Part shown: positions 8,622 to 17,331 of the stretch, one piece after another
Numbering within the stretch: position 1 is the stretch's first letter
Layout: every line of letters starts with the position of its first letter
Assembly: GCA_964606895.1 (NCBI GenBank)
Contig: CAZSHX010000055.1
Span: forward strand, 1-32,066
Length of the DNA stretch: 32,066 nt
Reading direction: 5' to 3'
Source: CAZSHX01 sp964606895
Lineage (GTDB): Bacteria; Bacteroidota; Ignavibacteria; Kapaibacteriales; UBA2268
Program-made: the position numbers and the translations under genes
The notes under the pieces: generated by a model
The model's input: only the letters and a program-made list of their open reading frames with translations
The model's database searches: none
What the model was told of the DNA's origin: nothing

Positions 8622-10189
8622 TTGATAATAACCACCTTTTTTATTGAATATTCTTCGTTGTTGATAATTTTCAAAATATAATTATCTGAGGGTAAGCCAG
8701 TTATATTGATTGAATTTTTTTGTGCATTTTCTAATTTCCCCGCTCTTATAATGATTCCATTTGAATTGAATATCTCATATTGCAAATAATCATTTGTGAT
8801 TCGCTCGACATTCTGGAATAATATATTTAAAGTTTCTGATGCCGGATTTGGATAAATATTTATTCCATCAGATAATATATGCGTTTCCTCAACTGTGGTT
8901 GCAACTTGTCTATTTGAATAAAAAATTTCTATATCACCGGTTCGCAAATCTGCCCAATTTACATGCATTGTATTATTTGACATTGCAACGCCAATAAAGG
9001 AATTACCTTTTGTGACCTTTAAATAAGGTGATGATGTTGCGCTTATTAATTTATTAGGAGCAAAATTATCTCCTCCATCAGTTGAAATAGTTGAAAAAAT
9101 GCTAAAATTAACTGTATCACCCTTCCCATTCAGCCTTCTATCTCTCCATGCAATTGCCAAATTACCATTTATTGAGTAATTCATCCAAACTTCATCTTGT
9201 TCAATACCATTTTTCAAAGAATCATCATTTACTCTTAATGGCAAAGTCCAAGTTTTTCCATAATCTGTAGATTTTTTTAGAAAAACATCAGCATCACCAT
9301 TTCGTTCATCAATCCAAGATAAAGACACGTTTCCTTTTCGAGATGCATCTGCAGCAATGCAATATGATTTAGTAAAGTCACCTGAATTTGAAGCTTTTGA
9401 ATAAAGAGCATTTGTAATCACACCTCTTTGAAAAGTATTTCCTAAATCGTTTGTACTTGCATAATAGATTCTTACTAATTTACTTGCTGATGTGTCATAA
9501 GAATGGTAAGCAATGAATACTGTTCCTTCAGCTCCAATAGAAATAACAGCAGATGATTTTGTCATTATACCGACAGAAAAATCAATATTATCGATTTGCT
9601 TAATTGATGACCATGTTTTACCATTATCAGTTGATGTTTTAAGATAATTGTGATGTTGTCCGATATACCAATAAGCAGACATAGAAGTCAAATAAATTGT
9701 TCCATCATTTTTACCACCACTATTATCTATAGCTATCCAAGGTCTATCTATTGGTAAATCCGATTTTTCTTTCATATCAAAAACATTAACCGGTTCTGAC
9801 CAATTTATACCACCATCAGTAGATGAAACTACGAAAACAGCACCGGCAGTATCAGGAGTTTGTCTATAATTTATATATGATAAAAAAGCTATTCCATTTC
9901 TATTAAAAGCAATCGAAACATCAGCTGAACCATTTATCGCTGTATCGTGTGGCATAAATTGAATATTGCTCCAAGAATTACCTTCATCAAATGAGGATTT
10001 TACTGCAATCCAAATCTTGCCATCTAATCGACCTCTCATCCATCCAGATATTATATTTTTAGGATTTGTTGGATTAACTGCAATATAAGGCTCACCATCG
10101 AAACCAGCTAAGTTTGAAAGGTTTATGTTTTCAGCTTTTAGCGTTGATGCAAAAAAAATTAATAAAATCGTTAAATATACAATTCTCAT
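8618..10189 (-). CDS. Secreted Asp-box (BNR) propeller protein, sialidase-like fold
   Basis: 523 aa with a signal peptide (1-19). Six Asp-box-like motifs (S/T-x-D-x-G-x-x-W/F) are visible at about 65-73 (SSFDEGNSW), 122-130 (SSTDGGINW), 185-193 (TSTDNGKTW), 245-253 (STNDLGNTF), 306-314 (KSTDYGKTW) and 369-376 (STDGGDNF), which suits a six-bladed propeller. It would be annotated as exo-alpha-sialidase by homology, but the RIP motif that carries the first catalytic arginine in true sialidases is not seen near the N-terminus. Activity on sialic acid is therefore not supported; a lyase or binding propeller is as likely. The T9SS type A sorting domain is at about 443-523 (YPNPASETLNIL, then GLPSDNYILKI). 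Confidence 0.8.
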   Translation of the reverse strand: MRIVYLTILLIFFASTLKAENINLSNLAGFDGEPYIAVNPTNPKNIISGWMRGRLDGKIWIAVKSSFDEGNSWSNIQFMPHDTAINGSADVSIAFNRNGIAFLSYINYRQTPDTAGAVFVVSSTDGGINWSEPVNVFDMKEKSDLPIDRPWIAIDNSGGKNDGTIYLTSMSAYWYIGQHHNYLKTSTDNGKTWSSIKQIDNIDFSVGIMTKSSAVISIGAEGTVFIAYHSYDTSASKLVRIYYASTNDLGNTFQRGVITNALYSKASNSGDFTKSYCIAADASRKGNVSLSWIDERNGDADVFLKKSTDYGKTWTLPLRVNDDSLKNGIEQDEVWMNYSINGNLAIAWRDRRLNGKGDTVNFSIFSTISTDGGDNFAPNKLISATSSPYLKVTKGNSFIGVAMSNNTMHVNWADLRTGDIEIFYSNRQVATTVEETHILSDGINIYPNPASETLNILFQNVERITNDYLQYEIFNSNGIIIRAGKLENAQKNSINITGLPSDNYILKIINNEEYSIKKVVIIK

Positions 10190-11547
10190 CTCACCACCAT
10201 AAATTTATTGACTGAATTATTTAATTTCAAAAAGTAAATGCCATTTTCTAAAATGGAAATATTTATACCATCATCGTTAACCATCCCGCTTTGCAAAGTT
10301 TGTCCAAATATATTTACTATTTCATATTGAGAAATGTTTTCAATTTGTCCTTGAATGAACAAAGTTGTTTTGGCAGGGTTAGGGGAAAGAAATACTGATT
10401 GGTTATAAATATTTTGTTCATTAATAGAATTTGTAAGGCAATTGGAATAATCAATTTTATCTCTATTCACAACAAAAGCGTCATTTAATAAGGAGTCGGT
10501 ATTATTTTGTGTTGATAAAGAATAATATACCCAATCGGTTCCATTATTAAAATGATTCCATGGCAAAAAGAAAGAAAGTTCAGGGTATTTATTTTTTATT
10601 TGATTGATAAGAATAGTATAATCATAGACAAATTTGCGATTTGTGACATTTATTTTCTTAGGTCCAAATTCAGCCAATCCTATGGGTTTACCTAATGCTA
10701 TTAATTCTGAATATCTTGTAGAATTAATATCTAAAGTGTCATTGTATTCATCTAAGCCAATAATATCAACATAATTATTCCCCGGATAATAGTAAAGTTC
10801 ATTTTGAAAAGTATTTCCTGTTTCTTTTACACTTGGGCTAAACATCCATAAAATATTATGCAACTGCTTGTTTAAGGTCAAGTAATTAAAAATAAATTGC
10901 CAAACACTAATGAAATCAGCAGGTTGATGAGTAGTTTTATAACCCCACCAAAACCACCCTCCATTATTTTCGTGTAAAGGTCTGAAAATTACAGTTACGC
11001 AACTATCTTGTAACTGATGAATACCGATTGCAATACTATCTAAGTCTTTCATAAATTGGATATTTGCAGGGTGGGTAGGTGTAATAAGATCTAAAAGATT
11101 GGACGCATTGGCTATGTTGTTAGAATTTCCACCATTCCATGGATTTTTTAGCGATGTCATTATAAAAACCAACCCTCCTTGCTTAAAGTAATCTATCAGC
11201 GGCTGGTTAACTGTGGCATGATTTGTTATTTGATAATTTGGCCAAGAAATTTCTCTCAAATAATCCGTTCCGATTATACCAACCCATTTTGATGTTTGAT
11301 GATAAATGGAAGTAATGGCAGAATCAAATTCAGATTTAGGAGTTTGGGGAAAACCGCGATGGTGCATCCACTGTCCGCTTATAACCTTATCTCTGGGTTT
11401 TGAAGAAAGTCCGCTGATATATTGGAGAATACATTTGGTTGTCTGAGTTGCTTGTGGATCTGCTGTCTGTCCTCTAAGTATAGAGAAAGATATTGTCAAG
11501 TAAATTAAGAGAAAGACTTTTTTGTGTAAATTGAAAATAATTTTCAT
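10186..11547 (-). CDS. GH26 beta-mannanase-like glycoside hydrolase, T9SS-exported
   Basis: 453 aa with a signal peptide (1-27, I-L-R-G-Q). Residues about 35-365 are a GH26 barrel. GQWMHHRG sits at 58-65. VIFRPLHENNGGWFWWG (186-202) carries the acid/base Glu193, and GLAEFGP (290-296) the nucleophile Glu293. The F-R-P-L-H-E-x-N-G-x-W-F-W-W-G motif is highly specific for GH26, whose main activity is endo-beta-1,4-mannanase; some members cleave beta-1,3-xylan or mixed-linkage glucan. The T9SS type A sorting domain is at about 385-453 (LSPNPAKTTLFIQGQ, then ENGIYFLKLNNSVNKF) and is nearly the same as that of the upstream neighbour. The ATG is 4 nt after the upstream stop, and the end overlaps the next gene by 4 nt. 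Confidence 0.9.
   Translation of the reverse strand: MKIIFNLHKKVFLLIYLTISFSILRGQTADPQATQTTKCILQYISGLSSKPRDKVISGQWMHHRGFPQTPKSEFDSAITSIYHQTSKWVGIIGTDYLREISWPNYQITNHATVNQPLIDYFKQGGLVFIMTSLKNPWNGGNSNNIANASNLLDLITPTHPANIQFMKDLDSIAIGIHQLQDSCVTVIFRPLHENNGGWFWWGYKTTHQPADFISVWQFIFNYLTLNKQLHNILWMFSPSVKETGNTFQNELYYYPGNNYVDIIGLDEYNDTLDINSTRYSELIALGKPIGLAEFGPKKINVTNRKFVYDYTILINQIKNKYPELSFFLPWNHFNNGTDWVYYSLSTQNNTDSLLNDAFVVNRDKIDYSNCLTNSINEQNIYNQSVFLSPNPAKTTLFIQGQIENISQYEIVNIFGQTLQSGMVNDDGINISILENGIYFLKLNNSVNKFMVVR
10281..10382 (-). repeat. Copy A of a 102-bp sorting-domain repeat
   Basis: This part of the GH26 gene's sorting domain aligns without gaps to 11659-11760 in the neighbouring gene: 87 of 102 bases match by direct count (85%). 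Outside these limits the two genes are unrelated. It encodes the shared peptide NISQYEIVNIFGQ and its flanks. Confidence 0.85.
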
Positions 11548-11551
11548 AACT

Positions 11552-14245
11552 TTACTCTTTTATAAATTTGTAATTCAGATATTGATTCTCTTTTGTTCTT
11601 AAGCGAAGAAAGTAAATACCAGTCTGTAAATTAGGAACATCTATCTTTCCATTACTTACCATTCCGCTTTGCACAGATTGTCCAAATATATTAACTATCT
11701 CATATTGAGAGATATTTTCTGTTTGTCCTTGAATGAATAGAGTTGTGGAGGCTGGGTTAGGATAAACTATCAAATTATCATCTTGCTTCATTACTTCATC
11801 TACCGAAGTACCGACGGTTATAATACCTTTGTAAATCCAGCTTGTATTATTCGATGTATCTCTTGCACAGTCATATCCTCCGAAATAATACGTGTTTGGT
11901 TCTTCGGGGAATGGAGATTTGCAAATTGTACGGCAGGCTCTCAGATTTTTACCATTTGGCAATGGATTCTTGTCATCAAATATATCTCCGTATTGATAAT
12001 TTCCGTCTTTGTATCTGACTAAAAAATGTGAACCGTTATAAGGATGTCTGTTATTCTTGGGATTTTCTACCCATAAACTCTGCCACCAAAGCTCTTTTCC
12101 GTCAATTGTATCCGGCACAAAATAATTATAAGCAGAAAGAGCGGCTCCTTTATACTGAATATCCCATTGTGATGAGAAAAAGCTCTTGATGTATAATTCA
12201 GTATAAATGTTATGATTATTATGCGGCTCTATTATTTCAACAACTCCGGGATATGCTCTGGTACCAACAATTACATCTTTACCTGTGCCTTTCGGGTCTG
12301 GAATACAAGTTATACCACGCATGATATTAGTTTCATCTCCTTGGTCTAAAGCATTATACTGCCACCTGTAAATCAACTCCCAGCTTGGATTTACACCGTC
12401 AATTCTGCGGTATAAACCACCAACAGTATCTTTTCCAACCATATCAACACCAGCGGCGGCATACAAGTCTCCGTTACATTCGCACATAGCCATTACTCTT
12501 CCCAGATTCTGAAGTTCCTGAGTAGTGTCAAAAACTAATTTGCCTTCTTTGGCAGTATCATAAGCCGCTTTGATAATATTTCCTTCAGTTACTCCACAGA
12601 AAAGCCACTGCTTGTTGGTTACTTTGTCTGTGTGAATTTTGAAAGAACGGATACTGAAGCCTTTAATCGTCATTCCAATTGTTGCAAGATTCTTTGTCCA
12701 TTTTCCATTTTCATCGTCTCTTGTCCAAACAACTAACTCTCTTTCCATTTTATCTGTTATATATCCAGCTCCGCAAACAAGCATATTTACAGGCTGTGTC
12801 AGAGCTTTACCTTCAAAATCTTTATTAAAAGTAATGGATAAAACTGCATCTGTTCTTACGCTGTGATAGCCAAGTGAAGTATCAACCACCCAAGGAGAAT
12901 TATAGCTGTCTTTTCTTAGAATCTGCAAACCTTCGTTTTCAGGAGTTAATTGCCAGGGGTAATCCATCCAATTACCCATACCGGCAAACAATTTGCCTTT
13001 ATGGTGAATAATTGTCATTGTTTCGGTACTTCCGAGGTATCTGCCATTTATATCATTATTCCCCGGAAAATAATCTTTTGAAAAAGTCATTGCCTTGAAT
13101 GGAGCTTTTTGGTATGTGATAGATTCATCGCCAAGACCAGTAGCGCATTTATGAATGACTTTAATACCTTTTCTATTTTCAGTATAGTAAATAATTGGTT
13201 CTTTTGTTGTATAAAATACTTCAGGGTCTGTTCTATTTGTAGCGGATTGTTCACTAATCATTCGGGTTAAACGGTATTTTCTGTCAAAACCTACTATCCA
13301 GACTTGGTCATAAAGTGATTTTGGCTGGTCTGCTCTTGGTCTGGCAACAAGGAATAAATATGTGCTTCCATTCCACCAAAATGGTTCGGGCGAAAATATT
13401 TCTTTTCGGTCAGTTGGAACTAATAAAGAATCGTATTTTACCCATTTATTACTAATTTGAATAAATACTGAGATTTGGTCTTGCTCGGGCTTTTTCTCAA
13501 TGCACCAAAGAGCATAAATATTATTATATTCAGGCAAAGGTACAATCCAAGCCTGGTCAATTGGGTTGTTAAAAGTAGCTACTTTTATGTATTGTTTAGT
13601 ATTTGCATCAAAATATCCGACTTCATAAGGAGCTTGTTTTTCCTGCGAAAGACTAATTGCATACATGCCCTTAATCCACCTTCCACCTTGCATATCGGTA
13701 GGAATTATTTCGGTAGTATCACTTGTATTTCTAAGCCTCATTCCTGTTGGTTGCATAGTTGTGGTATTGTATGAAGCGCAGGTGATACCATCTTTTTGAT
13801 AAGTATTGTCATAAGAGCCGAAGAATGGAATTCTGCCATAACTATTTGGTAACGGTTTGGCTACCCAGTTATTTCCAATGAGACTTGCAGTACCAATCTG
13901 AATAATTTTATCATCCACAGAATCTGGATAAACTATTATAGAACCATTTTTACTCATAGCCCATTCGGGACCGTTAGCAACTAATTTCATTCCATTGAAT
14001 GAAGGAGTCGAATCAACAAGAAATCCTTTGCCATTCTTAGGAATAAAATCTCCTGTTACCGGGTCTATATTCCCAACCCAAATACCTTGTTCGTTTGCCC
14101 AGCAATAATGATGACCAAACCAGTCAATTTCATGGTCTAACAAACTTGATGTAGTGTCAGTCATAATAACATCTTTAATAACAAATGTCTGGGCTTGCAA
14201 ACTGATTGTAGCTACCAGAAAAAAGAGTACCAAAATATTTTTCAT
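11552..14245 (-). CDS. Large secreted protein of unknown function with T9SS sorting domain
   Basis: 897 aa with a clear signal peptide (1-19, I-S-L-Q-A-Q). I do not recognise the body (20-820). It is rich in W, G and D with many beta-strand-like segments (for example IPFFGSYDN, PFWWNGSTYLFLVARPRAD, LFAGMGNWMDYPWQL, DLYAAAGVDMVGKD), which suggests one or two beta-propellers that may act on or bind glycans. No GH catalytic signature stands out. The T9SS type A sorting domain is at about 825-897: VYPNPASTTLFIQGQ, then NISQYEIVNIFGQ, then TGIYFLRL, and an unusual end ENQYLNYKFIKE. As first gene of the seven-gene operon it is probably made at the highest level. It starts 327 bp from the divergent YhcH-type gene. 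Confidence 0.75.
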   Translation of the reverse strand: MKNILVLFFLVATISLQAQTFVIKDVIMTDTTSSLLDHEIDWFGHHYCWANEQGIWVGNIDPVTGDFIPKNGKGFLVDSTPSFNGMKLVANGPEWAMSKNGSIIVYPDSVDDKIIQIGTASLIGNNWVAKPLPNSYGRIPFFGSYDNTYQKDGITCASYNTTTMQPTGMRLRNTSDTTEIIPTDMQGGRWIKGMYAISLSQEKQAPYEVGYFDANTKQYIKVATFNNPIDQAWIVPLPEYNNIYALWCIEKKPEQDQISVFIQISNKWVKYDSLLVPTDRKEIFSPEPFWWNGSTYLFLVARPRADQPKSLYDQVWIVGFDRKYRLTRMISEQSATNRTDPEVFYTTKEPIIYYTENRKGIKVIHKCATGLGDESITYQKAPFKAMTFSKDYFPGNNDINGRYLGSTETMTIIHHKGKLFAGMGNWMDYPWQLTPENEGLQILRKDSYNSPWVVDTSLGYHSVRTDAVLSITFNKDFEGKALTQPVNMLVCGAGYITDKMERELVVWTRDDENGKWTKNLATIGMTIKGFSIRSFKIHTDKVTNKQWLFCGVTEGNIIKAAYDTAKEGKLVFDTTQELQNLGRVMAMCECNGDLYAAAGVDMVGKDTVGGLYRRIDGVNPSWELIYRWQYNALDQGDETNIMRGITCIPDPKGTGKDVIVGTRAYPGVVEIIEPHNNHNIYTELYIKSFFSSQWDIQYKGAALSAYNYFVPDTIDGKELWWQSLWVENPKNNRHPYNGSHFLVRYKDGNYQYGDIFDDKNPLPNGKNLRACRTICKSPFPEEPNTYYFGGYDCARDTSNNTSWIYKGIITVGTSVDEVMKQDDNLIVYPNPASTTLFIQGQTENISQYEIVNIFGQSVQSGMVSNGKIDVPNLQTGIYFLRLRTKENQYLNYKFIKE
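11659..11760 (-). repeat. Copy B of the 102-bp sorting-domain repeat
   Basis: Partner of 10281-10382, same orientation, 87 of 102 bases identical. It lies in the sorting domain of the 897-aa protein. The pair marks a recent duplication or gene conversion of the secretion tag between two otherwise unlike proteins. Confidence 0.85.
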
Positions 14246-14572
14246 TCAAATCTCCAAATTTTACTTCAATATACTTTGGTTAGACGCAAAAATGAAGAAA
14301 TGGTTTATTTGTCCTGACCTTGTGACCGAAGCGTGATACCGAAGCGTGATACCGAACAACATCACTCAGAGTAAAAGCCTAAAAATAATTTTCATTTTCA
14401 TAGGTTTTAGCACTACTAAAAAGATATTTTAAAACTAAAAAATGAGGAAAAAACACAAAAAATATGTGAATTAGCCTAACATCAAATATTTTCTGCTTTA
14501 CTGAAAATAGAATAAATATAACAAAAATTCAATCGTTATTATCGTATATTTTAACAATTATTTGGACAAAAA
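14246..14572. other. Divergent intergenic region upstream of the T9SS-cargo operon
   Basis: 327 bp, AT-rich, between the start of the seven-gene operon (minus) and the YhcH-type gene (plus); it must hold both promoters. No exact TAnnTTTG box was found on either strand. The nearest are TAAAATTTG (minus strand, 14263-14255; one extra spacer base) and TATATTTT (plus strand, just upstream of the YhcH-type gene). It contains the tandem repeat at 14325-14356. No gene is seen. Confidence 0.5.
14325..14356. repeat. 13-bp tandem repeat, about 2.5 copies
   Basis: ACCGAAGCGTGAT occurs at 14325-14337 and again at 14338-14350, followed by ACCGAA at 14351-14356. It is a small GC-richer island in an otherwise AT-rich intergenic region, 80-110 bp upstream of the operon's first ATG. 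It could be a regulator binding site or a simple slippage repeat. Confidence 0.8.
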
Positions 14573-15019
14573 ATGATATTCGACAAATTAGAAAGAGCAG
14601 AACGCTATTACTACCTAAATAAATATTTTCAAAAAGCTTTTGAGTTTATTTCTAACAACGATTTAACTGCTTTTGAACCGGGCAAATACGAGATAGACGG
14701 TGAAAATGCTTTTATGATAATCGCTCTCGACAAGCCCAAAGCTGATTTTGTCAGCAAATTGGAAGCTCACAGAAAATATATTGATATTCAAATTTCTGTT
14801 GAAGGTTCATTCGGAATTTCATGGAAGGCACTTGATGATTGCCAAAATTTGTTAGCTGAATACGATTCTGAAAAGGACGCTGTATTATATTCCGACCAAG
14901 GAGATTTTGAAGTTGTGTTAAATCCGGGTAACTTCACAATTTTAATGCCCGAAGACGCACATTGCCCGAATCCACCCTTGAATAGTATGAAAAAGGCAGT
15001 TTTAAAAATATTGATTTAA
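14573..15019 (+). CDS. YhcH/YjgK/YiaL (DUF386) family sugar protein
   Basis: 148 aa, no signal peptide, so cytosolic. A cupin-like fold is indicated by EAHRKYIDIQ (64-73), the family's metal-site segment with Glu64, His66 and Asp71, and by MPEDAHCPN (125-133) with His130. GNFTILMPEDAH is the typical C-terminal signature. Family members include E. coli YhcH/NanQ, reported to act on the anomeric form of N-acetylneuraminate, EbgC of the evolved beta-galactosidase, and YiaL. A role in converting anomers or isomers of a sugar released outside the cell fits its position next to the glycosidase operon. The actual sugar is unknown. It stands alone on the plus strand and converges on the ten-gene operon. 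Confidence 0.88.
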   Translation: MIFDKLERAERYYYLNKYFQKAFEFISNNDLTAFEPGKYEIDGENAFMIIALDKPKADFVSKLEAHRKYIDIQISVEGSFGISWKALDDCQNLLAEYDSEKDAVLYSDQGDFEVVLNPGNFTILMPEDAHCPNPPLNSMKKAVLKILI

Positions 15020-15038
15020 TATTGAAATAGTCTTTGTA

Positions 15039-15079
15039 TAATCGAATATAAATAAGTTAAGAAGTGTACCCTTCGATTA
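15039..15079. repeat. Inverted repeat between convergent genes
   Basis: TAATCGAA (15039-15046) pairs with TTCGATTA (15072-15079) across a 25-nt loop in the 84-bp gap between the YhcH-type gene and the end of the ten-gene operon. A termination role is possible, but there is no U-tract. Confidence 0.35.
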
Positions 15080-15103
15080 ATGAAATCAGCCATCAAATAT
15101 ATG

Positions 15104-15553
15104 CTAATTATTGATTCTTATAGTAATTATGGTCGGGTTTGAGTTAATGCTGAATTTACACTCATCAAATTTCGGAACTCTCATTAATGGTTTGACATTG
15201 TTCGAAACACCCCATCCTTCAGCCGGCAGTCCAATAATCGTTCTGTCCATTTTAATGTTAAGATTGGCATCATGATGAACTGTTACTGCATAAAATCCCG
15301 GTTGAATTTGTTCGAATTTCACCTGAGATGATTTATGTGCTATTTTCCCGATGGAGAATCTGAACACATTGTCTGAATTAGTTGGGAAATCATCTTTTCT
15401 TGATAAATCATACAGATGAACCCGGACATTACCGGAATCCGAATTCAGATTGCTTATATTTACAATTAATTCACAGATAGCCGAAGATTTTGATTCATTG
15501 ATATTAGAAAATGTCCAAATAATCAAGAAAAAGAGCAGGATGATTTTTCTCAT
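15104..15553 (-). CDS. DUF2141 family exported protein
   Basis: 149 aa with an N-terminal hydrophobic export signal (1-24). The mature part matches DUF2141: CELIVNISNLNSDSGNVRVHLYD, then FEQIQPGFYAVTVHHDANLN, then GLPAEGWGVSNNVKP. The last two are the family signature (GxYAvxxxHDxNxNgkxD...GxPxEGwGfSNN). The fold is probably a beta-sandwich, periplasmic or outer-membrane facing; function is unknown. It is the last gene of the ten-gene operon, 17 nt after the acyltransferase. DUF2141 genes are often seen near lipid or isoprenoid genes, but no role can be set from sequence. Confidence 0.88.
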   Translation of the reverse strand: MRKIILLFFLIIWTFSNINESKSSAICELIVNISNLNSDSGNVRVHLYDLSRKDDFPTNSDNVFRFSIGKIAHKSSQVKFEQIQPGFYAVTVHHDANLNIKMDRTIIGLPAEGWGVSNNVKPLMRVPKFDECKFSINSNPTIITIRINN

Positions 15554-15570
15554 AATACTATTCCATTTAT

Positions 15571-17319
15571 TTAATAACTATAAGTTTCTTTAACCAATAT
15601 TTTTTCTTTGCGATATCGTTCCAGCTTATGTTCTTTAATCTGGTTTAAGTCAACAAGGATAAGCCCGTCAACTGAATTAGAAAAATTATTGTCAATATTG
15701 AAATCAATAAAATCGGCTCCGCCGTAGTTGCACAAATCAATATATTGCCGATAAAGAACAGGTACCGAACAGCCGTAATTTTTTAATGATGCTTTCAGAT
15801 TTTGATAATCTTCTTTGAAATCATTACCTATTAATAAGTTGATGATTTCACTTTCATTCATTTTGGAAATAACATATACATTTTTGGCTTTAGCAAAATC
15901 ATTCGGGTTTGAATACCACTTTTTATAATAGGAAACAATCAAATCCTTAGCAAAATTACTGTAGTTGTCGCTTAAACTGACAGAACCGAAAAGGTACATG
16001 ATATTAGGATGATTTTGAAGTATAAGACCGATTCCCTGCCACAATAAATCGAGCGACATTGTCCGCCAATATTTTTGCTGAATGAAACTACGCCCTAATT
16101 CCAGAGAATCTTTTAAAACCGGCAAAAAATTATCGGAAAAATGGAACTGTTCGGAATTGTAAATACCTTCAATACCATGTTTGACTATGATTTCACTGAT
16201 AATTCCGATTCTGTAGGAGCCAATTATTTCAAGTTCATTCGGATTCCAAAGAACAAGATGCTTGTAATGAAAATCGTAATAATCAAAATCTTGTTTTTTC
16301 CCGGTGCCTTCACCAACTTTTCTAAAGGTAATTTCTCGGAGTCTTGATATTTCTTTAATAGTATTCGGACTTGAATAGTAATCAGTAAAATAGAGTTCAC
16401 AGTTCTTATTCTGCAAAAGTAGCTCGCATTTGTCTATTTCCTTTTTAATTTTCAATCTATCAACCGGATGAATTACATTAATTTCTTCTTTGAGTAGAGC
16501 TCTTCTTCCCTTACCAATTCTGTAAACGTGTTTTTTCAAGAGTTTAGTAAATTCATGAATAGAGACCACATCAGACTTGAAAACACTCAAGGGGATAGTA
16601 TTCCCAATTTTGATTGTCAGAGATTTTTTCTTTTTCTTCAAAATTTCTCTTGGAAGAAGAAGCATCGAGAATTTTTTGCTTATAAGTGAGATTAAGTAAA
16701 ACAAAAACGAATTTTTTGCCTTAATAAATACAGGCAAAATTGGGGCATTATACTTTTTGGCAATTTTGACGGCTCCTGTATTCCACTTTTGGTCTGTAAT
16801 AGTGAAGTATTTTGTTCTGGAAACCATGCCGGCAGGGAAGATAATCACAACTTCTTCATTTAAAAGACTTTTTTCAATTTCGTGATACATCGCTTTATCA
16901 GCTTTTTGAGAATAGACATTAACGGGAATAATTAATTCTTCTAAATTTGTAATATTTGTTAACACGTTATTGGCAACAATTTTTACGTCGGTTCTTACAG
17001 AGTGAACCAAACCGACAAGAGCAAGTGCATCCAGAGCACCGAGTGGATGATTGGAAACAACTACCAAACGACCTTCTGAAGGAATTCTTTTATAATCCTT
17101 TTCGGAGTAATAATACGTGAAATTGAGTTGCTCGAATAATTCTTCAATAAAACTAATACCTGTTTTTTCAGAAGCAGATTCATATAAAACATTCACCTTT
17201 TTAGGAAATACAATCCATGAAATCAACCAAATAAGAAACCTTTTAAGAAACTTCGGTAAACCGCTAAGTTGACTTTCAATCATAGTTTTCAGGCTGTTTT
17301 CTATATTATTTGTTTTCAT
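15571..17319 (-). CDS. olsF: OlsF-like bifunctional acyltransferase (PlsC-type plus OlsB/GNAT-type)
   Basis: 582 aa. The N-terminal half (about 20-270) is a lysophospholipid acyltransferase domain with membrane-associated helices at 24-38, the catalytic motif SNHPLGALDAL (89-99; the His-Asp spacing is one longer than the standard HX4D, as in the hemolysin-linked subgroup) and IIFPAGMVSR (159-168). The C-terminal half (about 295-530) is an OlsB/hemolysin-like N-acyltransferase: LREITFRKVGEGTG, then FHYKHLVLWN, then ELGRSFIQQKYW. This order is that of OlsF, which makes ornithine-type acyl-amino-acid lipids by N-acylation (C-terminal domain) then O-acylation (N-terminal domain). The acceptor may be ornithine, glycine or another amine. 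It follows the phosphoesterase gene by 12 nt in an operon otherwise devoted to sugar chemistry. Confidence 0.78.
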   Translation of the reverse strand: MKTNNIENSLKTMIESQLSGLPKFLKRFLIWLISWIVFPKKVNVLYESASEKTGISFIEELFEQLNFTYYYSEKDYKRIPSEGRLVVVSNHPLGALDALALVGLVHSVRTDVKIVANNVLTNITNLEELIIPVNVYSQKADKAMYHEIEKSLLNEEVVIIFPAGMVSRTKYFTITDQKWNTGAVKIAKKYNAPILPVFIKAKNSFLFYLISLISKKFSMLLLPREILKKKKKSLTIKIGNTIPLSVFKSDVVSIHEFTKLLKKHVYRIGKGRRALLKEEINVIHPVDRLKIKKEIDKCELLLQNKNCELYFTDYYSSPNTIKEISRLREITFRKVGEGTGKKQDFDYYDFHYKHLVLWNPNELEIIGSYRIGIISEIIVKHGIEGIYNSEQFHFSDNFLPVLKDSLELGRSFIQQKYWRTMSLDLLWQGIGLILQNHPNIMYLFGSVSLSDNYSNFAKDLIVSYYKKWYSNPNDFAKAKNVYVISKMNESEIINLLIGNDFKEDYQNLKASLKNYGCSVPVLYRQYIDLCNYGGADFIDFNIDNNFSNSVDGLILVDLNQIKEHKLERYRKEKILVKETYSY

Positions 17320-17331
17320 TATATTTGAATA

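Noticed and set aside
8618..10189. Calling this protein a true sialidase
   Set aside because: Six Asp-boxes support a BNR propeller, but no RIP motif or clear arginine triad is visible, so only the fold is claimed.
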